Shown in pieces: positions 33,431 to 43,883 of a stretch of 64,000 nt of DNA. How positions within the stretch are numbered: the first letter of the stretch is position 1; every line of letters starts with the position of its first letter. The notes below the pieces were generated by a model, which worked only from the letters and a program-made list of their open reading frames with translations, did not search any database and was not told where the DNA came from. Position numbers and translations under genes: made by a program. This DNA is from Acanthococcus lagerstroemiae (taxonomy: Eukaryota > Arthropoda > Insecta > Hemiptera > Eriococcidae), in NCBI GenBank assembly GCA_031841125.1, contig CM063108.1, positions 7,857,683 to 7,921,682 of the forward strand. The letters run 5' to 3'.

Positions 33431-35040
33431 TTCAAGGCGAAATATCGGAAGGTAAACGAGCTATGTGTCACCGGTGTATTCGCTCGGCACTAGGTCAACC
33501 GTATTCAGTATTCCGTTACCGCATCACGTGTTTATTTATGTTCGTTTTTCCTCTCACTATTCCCCTCACTCTCTACCTTTATTTCTGTCTCTTATATTGT
33601 AGGTCTTCTGCTCGTATTTTGTTTCTATTCGCGTGTATTTATTATTCCGGGCATCGTTAAAAACGACCGATCGCTGAACAACTGTTGGTATCGAATCGAG
33701 TTACCTACACTCGGAGGTTACCGTACACGCGGTAATTAAAATCTATATTTATGTAGTCAGCCGATTGGCTGGATGTGGTGGTCTAATTAGAGAGCTCCGG
33801 ATCTCGGCCACGTCTAAGTGCGCCGCAAATTTGCATTGAATGCCAGTCGGTGGCGCGAGATCAGTGGGCTATGAATTGGCGAAAGGTTCGCGAATGTGGC
33901 TGCTGAAGTGTGCTCTGTATTCGGAATCCTGGGTGTCGCCGGAGACGTGGGGGCTCCGAACTAACTAGTCGTTGAAATATAGGTGTGGATTACAGAGGAT
34001 ATGGAAACTAACCATGGCTGGAGGTTTCGAACGAAGTGTTGCGTGTTTTCGAAACAATTGCCACTTGCGTGGTATCAGGGTCGCCCATCCTCGACTCGTG
34101 GAAGAGCAAGATTTAACCTTTGACTGAACAATACTCATTAAGGTGGATCGTCGTACATAGGCTTTGAATTTTTGAGTACAATCTAGTTGAAAGTTGCCTT
34201 TGGTCTGTGACATGGTAACACGCGATAACTGCAGTTCGATTAAATTGATACCGTATAAGCGTACCGATTCCTCTCCCCTTTCCCTTTTCATTCCGCATGC
34301 AGGTGAAAATCTACATGTGGAATGACGTCAATGCAGTTTCCTTCTCCTTGCCCTCACTCCTCCTATTCCTACTCGTTTTTCCACCGGTAAACCACCGTAT
34401 AACGGTACTTACCGGTCTCTCATATTCGTTCTTTTTCCTTTCGGTGACGAGTATACGGTTTCTTGGAGGTTTTTCAGTTTTCCTTTTGCTTTCCTCGCTA
34501 TAAATTTCGTTAATTTTCATTCAGTATTACTTTGGAACATTTTTATTGTCTGGATCCCCGAGTTTTCCGCCATCGGAGACTGTTTTGTGCCGGAAGGTTT
34601 TCCTGTTTTTCGTGTGCCAAATCGTATGATGTCCCCGTTCCGCCATGCGGTTTCATTTTCCGTTGTTTCTTGAAATTTTCATTTGCGGAATAAAGTGTTT
34701 CTGATGTCGTATTAAAACTCTTTTTGTAGGGGGGGGGGGGATGTGCCATTTTTGCAGGAGAATGTGAGAACGTAAGTTTTTAATTTTACTTCACTTTTTC
34801 GTTCCGAAACTTGAAACGACTTAACATATGATCTGGGTAACCACCTTCCAATCCCTGGCAATACCATGCCTGAGAGGTCTCTTGCGAGCTAGTCGGGATA
34901 CTTCCTCAGGCTTTCTGGGCTTTTCTTGGTCGGCCACTTACGCTGATTTTCTGATCTAAGCACGTCCTCCGATCGTAAGGCAGGAAAGTGCGACCAGAGA
35001 CAGATGTCGGCATTCCTTTGTGGACACCCTGTTTTTGGGT
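33431..35040. other. No recognised feature
   Basis: Short frames on both strands (33463-34520) have no motifs. G11 near 34733. Not interpretable further. Confidence 0.35.
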
Positions 35041-35049
35041 CGTTTATTA

Positions 35050-35650
35050 AAAAGATGCCACAGGTCAAAAAAAGTTAAATTTTTTAAATTTGTAAATTTT
35101 TCCTAAGGGATTTGTCCTTGAAGTTATTTACTATAGGGCTGAATATTGAATGTTGGGCAGCGCCTTGAAAATTCAGGTTATGCAAAATTTTTACTGAACA
35201 TTGTTAATAGTATTAATTGCGAACTTCAAATTAGTTGATATACAAATTGAGCCTATCTCTGAAATTGAAGGCGTTAGAGCACTTACAATACTTTGTTGCC
35301 TTATAGCACCTTCAGGATGGCAGATAGGCTAAATTCACACATGACCTCAACAGTAGTAATGATTAAGATCTACAAAATGAGTTATGCATCAATTTTACTT
35401 ATCTGCAATATTGAAGGCGCTATAAAGTAACAAAGTATTGTAAGTGCTTTAGCGCCTTAAATTGCACAGCTAAGCAAAATTTGTATACGAACTAATTTAA
35501 AGTTCGCAACGAATACTATTAAAAAGGTTGCGTAAAAATTTTTCATAAGCGACATTTTTAACGCACTACATAACTTCAAAGATAAGTCCCTTAGTGAAAA
35601 TTCACTAATTTAAAAAAAAATTTAACATTTTTTTTACCATAGGCAACTTT
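35050..35650. repeat. Long imperfect hairpin, about 0.3-kb arms
   Basis: The left arm (from AAAAAGATGCC at 35050 to about 35332) pairs with the right arm (about 35396 to GGCAACTTTTT at 35650) around a centre near 35365. Well-matched blocks include CTTACAATACTTTGTTGCCT against its complement at about 35432-35452, AATAGTATTAATTGCGAACT against AGTTCGCAACGAATACTATT, and CTAAGGGATTTGTCCTTGAA against TTCAAAGATAAGTCCCTTAG. The loop is about 65 nt. It could be a foldback DNA element or a source of hairpin RNA. No coding content. Confidence 0.75.
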
Positions 35651-36929
35651 TTACCTGGGTCACGTTAGAAATTTCGGAAAAAAATTTTTGCGATCCACCC
35701 TAATACTCATGTCGACTCTGAAAATGAATGAGCCAATTTTGAAGAAAGGTGATCAAAAGACTATGACATGCATACACGGTGACTCGGTTAATTCCACAGA
35801 ACTGTATGCAACATTAACCCACATGCACGTGGCTCCCCAGTTTTGCGTCTCATATGAAACCGAATATTTGCAGGGCCGGCGTGAAGACCGTGGTCATGGG
35901 GGGGGGGGTAGATTAAGTACGAAAGGTGCTAATTACAACTACACATTTCAATTGATAATCACAAAAAAAGATCCTTGTTTTATACATTTTTTCGACTGGG
36001 TCCCAATTTCCCCGATTGAATTCGAGAATTTCTTGACCTCTCCTAACTTTTGTTAAATAACAACTGAGACGCTGACAAAGACCACAACCTGATAAGATAC
36101 TAGATGAATCGGCCTAAGTCGATTTTTTCAAATTTTTCTTCAGTCCTATATTTACAGTGGTGAAAGAAAATTCCTGAGCCCATCGTCGCGATCCTATCCC
36201 CTCCAGAGGGGTGTGGCCTCGAAATATATAGTTTTCACTTTTTCAGCTCTATCTTGAGTATTTTTTGCCCGAATGTTCCGAACTTTAGCTTATAGGTGAA
36301 AGCATCCAGTATAAATACAACCAAATTTTTTGAAATATTTTTCTATCTTTTTTGACCCTCAAAATCGATTTTGGAATTTTGAAAATAGCGCCCATGCCGC
36401 CACTTTTAAAAGCGGTCAAAATAATTTCTTTTTCAAATATTTCTCCATGTATTCCCCACCTTTGTGCCAATTTTCAGCATTTTTAGAGTCGTGACACATA
36501 CCTAAACTGTCAAAAAACTTTTATTCGTTGTTTTTTGCCTTTTTTTTAAAATTTATTTTTACTCGTGAAGCTAAAAAAAAAAAAAAACGATTCCGCACCA
36601 ATTTCTTCTCAATTAAAATATATACAAAGAGTAAACTCCCTCTAGAATTTTTAGCTACCCACGTACTTTTTCACCGGAGAGATGAGACTTTTCGATTTTT
36701 AATTTAAATTAATATACGACCAAAATGAAATTTGAAAATATAAATAAATAAATAAGGCAAAAATGTAATCAAATTCAAAATGATTGATACACTGAATCGT
36801 TTTTGTGAACGCAGTTGCAATTTATCGCATATGATGTCACAACAATGTTAAAATCTTATTGTCTTTTTCCTGTTTCAAGTGTCCTTTTCAATTTCTTTTC
36901 CTTGTTGTGTGTATGTCCAGCCAAACTTA

Positions 36930-37505
36930 TAAATATACTCCAAAACCTATATAAAAAAGCTAAAGGCTGTATTAAACTGAGGAAAAAGAATTATTCGCGC
37001 CTGGAGCAGAGTGTAAGGCGAAAGGACCCTCTCTCCCCTATCCTCTTCAACGTTGTGCTAAAACACGCATTTCGCAAACTGGAGTGGAGGGAAAGGGGAC
37101 TGAGGATAAATGGAAAATACCTTAGTAACTTAGAGTAGCGGACGATCTTGTACTCTTGAGTAAAAAACAGAGGAACTGGAAGAAATGGTGTGCGAACTGA
37201 AGAGTGTGTGTATTATCAACAAACCCTGTCACGAATCTAATGGCAGAAAACACACTAATCAAAATAGTTCACGAAATTAATTACTTTGGGCACACAATCG
37301 CTACAATTACAAAAGCTGAGTTAGAAGTCAATAAAAGAATGAAAAACGGTTGGAAAAGTTTCTGAGCCCTCAACTACGTATTCAACAGCAAAATGAAATT
37401 GGAAACATAAATCAAAGTTTCATCAGAAAAGTGCATAAAGCCGACACTAACTTATGGGACACTTGGGCATTAACAAATACTCAACTGAACAGGCTACAAC
37501 TGACG
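36930..37505 (+). pseudogene. RTE-like RT fragment between inverted repeats
   Basis: The translated pieces are INILQNLYKKAKGCIKL, then RKDPLSPILFNVVLKHAFRK (the (QG)DPLSP-LFN box with QG lost), LEWRERGLRINGKYLSNLE, EINYFGHTIATITKAELEVN, RMKNGWKSF and KPTLTYGTLG. These correspond to the second half of RT and the start of its tail. The FADD active site has no counterpart in the sequence. Frameshifts are frequent. Confidence 0.6.
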
Positions 37506-37530
37506 CACAACAAAATTCCTTTTCCTTTTG

Positions 37531-37615
37531 TAGGGTGTGCCAATTCACTTTTCCTTCTTCTGTATTCCAGAGCGCTTTCGGCTGTTATGCCATCATCAGT
37601 GGAGTACCCTAAATG
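37531..37615 (+). mobile_element. Partial copy of the 105-bp hairpin MITE
   Basis: TGTAGGGTGTGCCAATTCAC through AGAGCGCTTTCGGCTGTTAT and GCCATCATCAGTGGAGT matches 6837-6912. A 3-bp ATC repeat is added and the right inverted terminus is missing. It abuts the RTE fragment. Confidence 0.7.
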
Positions 37616-37983
37616 AGACTTGTCTCTTGTGGTCCTGTAGTTATAGTCGAGGGTAGTACCGTATGGTGAGCCCGTTTAGTCTTGCGTTCCTATTGGTTGT
37701 CTGTGAATGGGAGGTTACAGGTCAAAAAAGGTAGAAAAAAGTTTCAAAAATTTGGCTGCATTTATACTGAGTGTCTTTCCTTACATGCCACATTTCGTAG
37801 CATTTGGGCAAAAAATGTTCAAGATAGACCTGAAAGAGTGAAAATCATATATTTCGAGGTCACGCCCCTCCGGCGAGAGGTACGATTGTGACGATGGGCT
37901 CAGAAATTTTTTGACCACTGCAAACAGATAACCAAAGAAAAATTGGAAAAAATCGACTTAGACCGATTTACCTATCTTACCGG

Positions 37984-38714
37984 GCAAAACAAGTCATCAA
38001 CTACGAGTACTTATTCTTTTCAACCGAGTGCCAAAATTTTCCCACTGAGAGTCGGATTTTCTTATATGAGGGGGTGTCACACCTCCCCAAACTCTCTCTA
38101 GTACCGACCATGATTACATGCAGGGCCGTGCGGTTTCTTTTATAATACCATCTTCCATACGGTGGTATTTAAAATGATTATGATGAGGTCGACGGCACCA
38201 CCATGTATGTACTACTGAATAACCAATAAAAATTCTAGCCGCCGTAATATTCACTTACAAAGGTAGATAATGGTGATTTACTTCCAACAGAGAGAAATTA
38301 TTGGTAAACTTCGACGTATTCGCATTGCTCACTTTTTGTGCTGCTAATATACGTACCTACATAATTACATTATTTTCTAGCTGGAAGAGAAATAAAAAAA
38401 TGTTTATACCTTCATCCGAATATTGACTGGTTATTCAAAATACGGTCGGAATAAAGACAATGGCATTTTTCGTTACATATTTGATTGGTCGAATTCATAC
38501 AAGTATAAGAATGCATTGTCACGATAATAATTAAAATGACCTCGTTTAAATAGTACGTAAATTTGGGCCAACATAGTTTCCAGTTCATGTCACTATTTCG
38601 GTAATCCGTGACTAGCTGCAAAAATCATTTTATCCGAAGTCACACACGTTGATGTTTTGACATAACTCAAGAGGTACACTTGCGCTCTTCGGCTGAACGA
38701 GAAATTGATTGATT

Positions 38715-38745
<31 letters not shown>

Positions 38746-39367
38746 ACCAAGGATTTCAATCGGGGAGAAAGTTTTCATTTATAGCTCACTTGATGACTCA
38801 GCTCCCTAAAATAAAGAAAAAAATATAATATTGTCAGTTTTATAGCCAGTTGTAGGAGTCTAGGAATTTTCCAATGAAGGAGAGAGGGGGTCAAAGATAC
38901 TTTTTTTTTTCATTTTTCATTTACAATTCTTTTCTTATTGAATATTTTTTCTGGCCATATTTTGTATCAGTTTCTCAACTTCAGGTGGACTGGAGATTTT
39001 GAGAAGCCAGGAAGAATGCCCGAACCAAAAATTCGAACTCCCTCTTGGCCCCCCAAAAATTAGCTTAAAAAGCGAATAAAACGTTATTTCAAAAGTTATA
39101 TATCGAATATCCTAGAGGATATATAAAAGACTAGGATTACAAAAAAAAACCGTAAAGATGACTTTTGAGTAAAATTTTCAGATTTTTGTTACCGTAGCGT
39201 AGATATGGGGGGGGGGGAAGTTAAGAACGTCTCTCGAAATATTTGCACGTTCAAGTTTCCTACGCATATTAGGATCATCCGAAGTCTAGTGATTTTTGAA
39301 ATTTTTTCTCCCCGTCTTTAAACGTGTTCCTGTTGGTCTAAGAACTCACAAGCCAAATTGGGGTTAA
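37984..39367. other. No recognised gene; GA microsatellite at 38713-38741
   Basis: AT-rich DNA with one uninterrupted GA dinucleotide run and a G10 run near 39209. No frame or repeat family was recognised apart from these. Confidence 0.4.
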
Positions 39368-39560
39368 GTTTAACATGGAGGATTCCTCATAAGGAAATCC
39401 GCAATTCTGCTTTGAAGCTTCCAAAACGTCGAATTCAGCCGAAAAAATTGATGTAACTACATAAAATTATTCTCATCAGTATAATGATGGAGTACACCGA
39501 GAATTTTGAGAAAAAGTTAGTTCAAAGATTAATAATGGACTCTGTTGAATTCGGGGTGAA
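39368..39560 (+). repeat. Dispersed repeat, copy 2 (partner at 14205)
   Basis: Contains GTTTAACAT, GCTTTGAAGCTTCCAAAA, ATTCTCATCAGTATAATGAT then GGAGTAC, and GAGAATTTTGAG in the same order as 14205-14400. The ORF at 39484-39783 starts inside it and extends into unique sequence without recognisable domains. A CCACCCTAATA end near 40398-40408 resembles the GATCCACCCTAATA at 35692-35704 and could be a shared transposon terminus. Confidence 0.55.
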
Positions 39561-39799
39561 ACGTACACTTTCTTGTACTTCGAACATATGTAACAGACCA
39601 CAGAAACTGAATACAAGCATGAAAACAATTGTGTATTCGTACTTCAGAAACGCTAAATTTGTTTATGAAGTTTTTTCGCCCGAACCCCCAAAGGCTCCAC
39701 TGAAGAAGGAGAACCTAAAAATTACAGATAATCCTGAAGCCCTGGCCAATAATGGTTCACGGGGACAGGTAGATGAGGAATAACTTCAAAAACAAATTC

Positions 39800-41530
39800 T
39801 GCCACTCACATAACTATTGATGTACTCGAGGCAGTCTTAAATAAGTTTTCTCGTCCCTGCCCCCGTGTAAGCCATCACTGATAAGGATTACAGTCAAAAT
39901 AACCTCAAAAACGGATTGAGCGACTCCAAAAACTCCATTTTTCATATACTTGACGGTTTTATTTGTAATTTTCAAGTTCTGCCCCCTCAGTGGAGCCTTT
40001 AAAATGGGGAGTTGACTAAAAAAATTTCATAAACAAATTTAGTATTACTGGAATTCGCGCAGGCGATTATTTTTATGCTTTTATTCGGGTTCTGTGGTAT
40101 GCAATATTCGAAGTTCAAAAGAAGTGTACTTTCAAGTTCAACACAAGCCATTGGCATTTGCATTAAATTTGTCTCGAAATTCTCGGTACATACTAATGGT
40201 AACGATTTTATACGGCCAAATCAATTTTTTCAACCGAAATCAATATGTTGAAAGTTTCAAAGCAAAATTGAAGATTTCCTTATCAAAAATCCTATGTTGA
40301 AGTCCCCCCCCCCCCGTTCGTTTTCAACAAAATTTTGGATGGTGGGTTTTTAAAGCAAATGGAATAAGTTGAGCAATTGGAATAAAAGATTTGGACCACC
40401 CTAATATAGGTATAATACGATGCATGAAATCAAAAATTCTTGGTGACTTGAACGCTGGTATAGAATAATTCGAATTGTCAATATTGAACTTCACAGAGCC
40501 TTTTACATTCTCGCGGGGTTAATGTATCTTGAATGTTTACAGGTCATATGAAACTGCCTGCGCAGCAAAAAGGATATGTTCAGGCCTCTTCTTAGTCAGC
40601 CCCCTCCCCCCTCCTACTCACCAAAATTGCCGAAATTAAATTCTAGCAAAACTTGTTCAGTGTGACTGAAATTGACAGGCTTTCTTTAGCACTTTTGTTA
40701 GAATTCATTTAGGTTTAAAAGTCTTCCCGAACTCCATCAAAATTAACTGAGATTCCGCTGATGGAACATTGGAGGTATATTAAAACTTGCTAAAACTTAG
40801 CAGTGTCTCATTCATATTCGTTAAGACCAATTAGGACTCATTAAGGTTCAAATAAGATATTCCAATCAGGGCCGCTGCGAGCCTTGTAAGGTATGTGGTG
40901 GTCCTCAGGGTTGATGCGAGCCGCGTGAGGCATGCGGTGACTCTCATTTTTTCTATTCGTGAAATTTACCTAAAACTCGAAAAATTCCAATACTGAGTCG
41001 AAAAGGGTCAAAACTTAATTTTTTTCCCTGCTTGTCGTAAGTATGAAATTTTGTAACACATCAAAGATTTTCGTAAGTCTTGCTAGAACTGCTAAGATTC
41101 ATTGATATCTGCTGAAACTAATTTATGGTCTTTAGATTTCAAGTTTTTACTAATTATTAGTAGTCGTGAAAACTGATAAAAACGCCATTCAAGACTCTCT
41201 GGAAACTGGAAACTTGGTACGGCTCTGTTAAGACTAGCTGCCTTTTTTGAAACTTAATAAGACACATTACATAGCACCCATGAAGACTGTGTTACGACAT
41301 TTCAATACGTACGATACTCAGGCTTCAAAAATCATTTTTACGAAATTTTATAGCTCTGTTGAACTCTTCAAGACTCTAAAACTGTCATAAATCTCGGTAA
41401 GATCCTCTTGAGACTCATGGGGTACAACCCACGACGAATCTATCATATGATGACTGATTGAGGCTTCAAACAACTTCGATACGAAATTAATGAGATTTAG
41501 AATACAGACTCCCAGATCGACTTTCTCAGG
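39800..41530. other. No gene; weak AAGACT-type degenerate repeats
   Basis: Between 40700 and 41410, words such as AAGACT, AAGTCT and TAAGAC recur irregularly among AT-rich spacers, resembling 15655-16165. A C11 run lies near 40303. The rest shows nothing. Confidence 0.35.
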
Positions 41531-41539
41531 GTCCCTCCG

Positions 41540-41655
41540 CTAGTTAGCACATCTGATATGTTCATTCGTTATATTATCCGGTCCTGTGGCTTTTCCATTT
41601 TTCAGTTTTTTGAATATGCACTCCACTCCTTTCTCTGTTATTTGAGGAACCTCAA
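41540..41655 (-). pseudogene. RT N-terminal fragment of a second RTE-like family
   Basis: The minus strand reads EVPQITEKGVECIFKKLKNG then KATGPDNITNEHIRCAN, the opening helix and K-x-GKA-GPD box that begins RTE RT domains. It stops right after this box. It stands head-to-head with the plus-strand copy at 41660, whose equivalent motif differs in most residues, so the two come from different lineages. Confidence 0.6.
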
Positions 41656-41659
41656 AATA

Positions 41660-43118
41660 TAGAAACGAGGAGGAAGTCCCCCTCCTCTTCCTGGAGAGTG
41701 AAATAAGACATGTTCTAGCTAGTCTGAATTGTGGGAGGGCGGTGGAACCAGATGGAGTGGAAAATAAATATTTAAGGATGTTCGGAGATGAAATGACCCC
41801 CCCCCCCACCACTGACAAAGCTTTTTAATAAGAGATACCCGGGCAATGGAGACTATCGGAAATAGTTCTGCTATTCAAAAAAAGAGACAAAAAAGATATA
41901 ACTAATTACAGACCTATAAGTCTTACATCCAATGAATCAAAAGTATTCGAAAAAATCCTGAAAAGTAGAATGTACAATCAGTTGGATAACAGTCAAAGTC
42001 AAGAGCAGGCCGGATTTAGGAAGGGTAGATCTACTATTGATCAGATTTTTGTAACTAGCCAAATTATAGAAAAAATGTAACAAGTATAACATCCTATCGT
42101 TCACACTACTGATCGACTTTGAAAAGGCTTTCGATCCGGTCCACCACAAGTACCTCTGGGATACACTCAATAGGCAAGGAATTCAGGCCAAGTATATTAG
42201 AATCTTGATAAACATGAATAAAATTGCAGAGAGAAGGATACAATTAAACAAAGTAGGGCAGAAATTCAGAATAAAAAAAGGAGTGAAACAAGGGGATCCC
42301 CTCTCCCCAAAACTCTTTAACAGGATATTGGAAAATGTATTTTGGAAATTGAATTGGAAAGAGAGGGGAATTGAAATGGATGGAAGAGGAAGCTCCACAA
42401 TCGACGCTTTGCAGATGACGTGGCTCTCATTGCTAACATCGAGGAGCTCCAGCAAATGGCAGAAGAACTACAAGTGGCAGGATATGAAGCAGAGTTAGTT
42501 ACTAATACCAAAAAGACTGGGCGCTAACCGCTCCGAGGAAACAAAATTAATATTAGATGGCGTAGAAATAAACACGAGCAACGAGGCTACATATCTCGGC
42601 CAAGTCATTTCGTTTTCGGACAGCTCAGAAAAAGAGTTAAAAAGAAGAAAGGCCGAAGCGTGGCGGAGCTATTGGAGTCTAAACATTATCTTCAAAGGAA
42701 AATTTCCGATTCAAGTAAAGAAAAAAATATTCGAAAGTAATGCCCAATCAGTTTTAACTTATGGGGCACAAACGTGGGCCCCCATGGAACGCCAGCTGAT
42801 TGGACTAGCTAAAACTCAAATGTCAATGGAACGGTCAATGGTATTAGGAATCAAAAAGAAGAACAGGATAAGTAATACGGCAATCCGAAGAAAATCACAA
42901 ATTACAGACTGCAGGTACAAAGTAAAAAAAAGGAAAATGGAATACGCTGGTCACGTGGCCAGGAGGAGGACGGTAGGTAAGAAGGAAAGGTAGCAGCTTG
43001 GCAACCAAGAGGTGGAAAAAGAAAGGTAGGGCGACCAAAAAGGAGGTGGGAGGACGAAATTATTCAAACAGCCGGGACAGTACGGGGGAGAAACGCTAGA
43101 AATAAGGAGTGCTGGAAA
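41660..43118 (+). pseudogene. RTE-like RT and C-terminal region
   Basis: RT starts with EEVP...LESEIRHVLASLNC then GRAVEPDGVENKYLRMFGDE. After IVLLFKKRDKKDITNYRPIS come QEQAGFRKGRSTIDQIFVTS, LIDFEKAFDPVHHKYLWD and GVKQGDPLSPKLFNRILENV. In another frame there follows the intact active site FADDVALIANIEELQQMAEE (FADD at 42408-42419). The tail has NEATYLGQVISFSD, VLTYGAQTWAP, RKMEYAGHVARR and GRPKRRWEDEIIQ, ending near ECWKRV where a SINE begins. Stops and at least two frameshifts disable it. The endonuclease is missing. Confidence 0.8.
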
Positions 43119-43123
43119 CGGGT

Positions 43124-43326
43124 CTTCTTTTTCTAATTTGCTCTCCACCCGAGTCCTGGAATCCGCCCTTTTGAGCATTACTTCAGAGACGTCGGGGAGG
43201 CTGTTAGGGCTGTCTTAGCCCTCTTCCCTTCTGGTCGAAAAACCGGCCTAGGTCGAAAATTCTGGCGAGTTGCTACGTGGGCTCGAACCCGGGACCTTCG
43301 GATTCTGAGACCAACGCGCTATCCAA
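43124..43326 (-). mobile_element. tRNA-derived SINE, copy S3 (5' head truncated)
   Basis: The minus strand shows the B box (GGGTTCGAGCC), the body ATGCTCAAAAGGGCGGATTC and a 3' end TTAGAAAAAGAAG, matching S1 and S2. It ends inside the tRNA head (TGGATAGCGCG) and lacks the A box. It sits at the 3' end of the RTE fossil. A matching TSD was not found. Confidence 0.8.
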
Positions 43327-43402
43327 TTTTTGGAAGACTGGGTAAGCCGACCTCCTCGCGGTATCTTCTGGATGACACTAACAGGCTTACAAAACTGCGA
43401 GA

Positions 43403-43497
43403 GACTAAACTCGGACATCGTTGCGGACTAAACTCGACCTTTAACGTGGGACTAAACTTGGTAAAGAAAAAAAAGGTCAACGGGACTAACTCGGAAC
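43403..43497 (+). repeat. Short GACTAAACTCGG minisatellite
   Basis: Four imperfect units start at 43403, 43426, 43450 and 43484 (GACTAAACTCGG, GACTAAACTCGA, GACTAAACTTGG, GACTAACTCGG), separated by variable spacers. They sit directly against the hAT-like element at 43498. Confidence 0.6.
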
Positions 43498-43883
43498 CAG
43501 GGCTTTCCAGCCAATCATCATTGGCTATTAGCTATCGGCTCGAGCTGATTTTTTTCATTGGCTGGAATAAAGCTAGCTATTAGCTGACAAAATTTGATTG
43601 GCTAGCTATTGGCTTAGTTTTTCAAAAACCGTGTGACTCCTTAAAAAATTCGTCGTGAGATGCAAATGCTTTTACTTCTGGTAATATTAAAATATTTTGA
43701 TTAATTTGGGATGTCGCTTAAGAAAAAGGACCTAAACGCTCTTATCGAAAATTTGATTGGCTGATAACTGGCTATTAGCTGGCGAACTCAGGTCAGCCTG
43801 CTATCGGCTATTAGCTGGAACCCATTGGCTACCGTCAGCTATCGGCTATTGGCTCTTAGCTATCGACTGGCTGGAAAGCTCTG
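43498..43883. mobile_element. hAT-like non-autonomous element made of GGCTATTAGCT subrepeats
   Basis: The ends CAGGGCTTTCCAGCCAATC and, reverse-complemented, CAGAGCTTTCCAGCCAGTC form an inverted repeat. Near both ends TTGGCTATTAGCTATCGGCT-like words recur, at least eight times in the element. CAG-type termini with dense subterminal repeats suggest hAT. The flanking octamers do not match convincingly. Confidence 0.6.

Larger units (their letters stand above)
36092..37983. mobile_element. 1.9-kb structure bounded by ~270-bp inverted repeats
   Basis: 36092-36370 (ATCGGCCTAAGTCGATTTTT, then CCTGAGCCCATCGTCGCGAT and GAGTATTTTTTGCCC) recurs in reverse complement at 37715-37983 (ATCGCAC-like and TTCAAGATAGACC blocks). 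Enclosed are A/T-rich DNA, an RTE RT fragment (36930-37505) and a partial copy of the 105-bp hairpin family (37531-37615). This may be a DNA transposon that captured or received retroelement sequence, or two opposite copies of one repeat flanking it. No TSD found. Confidence 0.55.

Noticed and set aside
41530..41820. Classic twin priming of one RTE
   Set aside because: The two opposed RT starts differ in most residues and overlap in domain content rather than being consecutive parts of one element.
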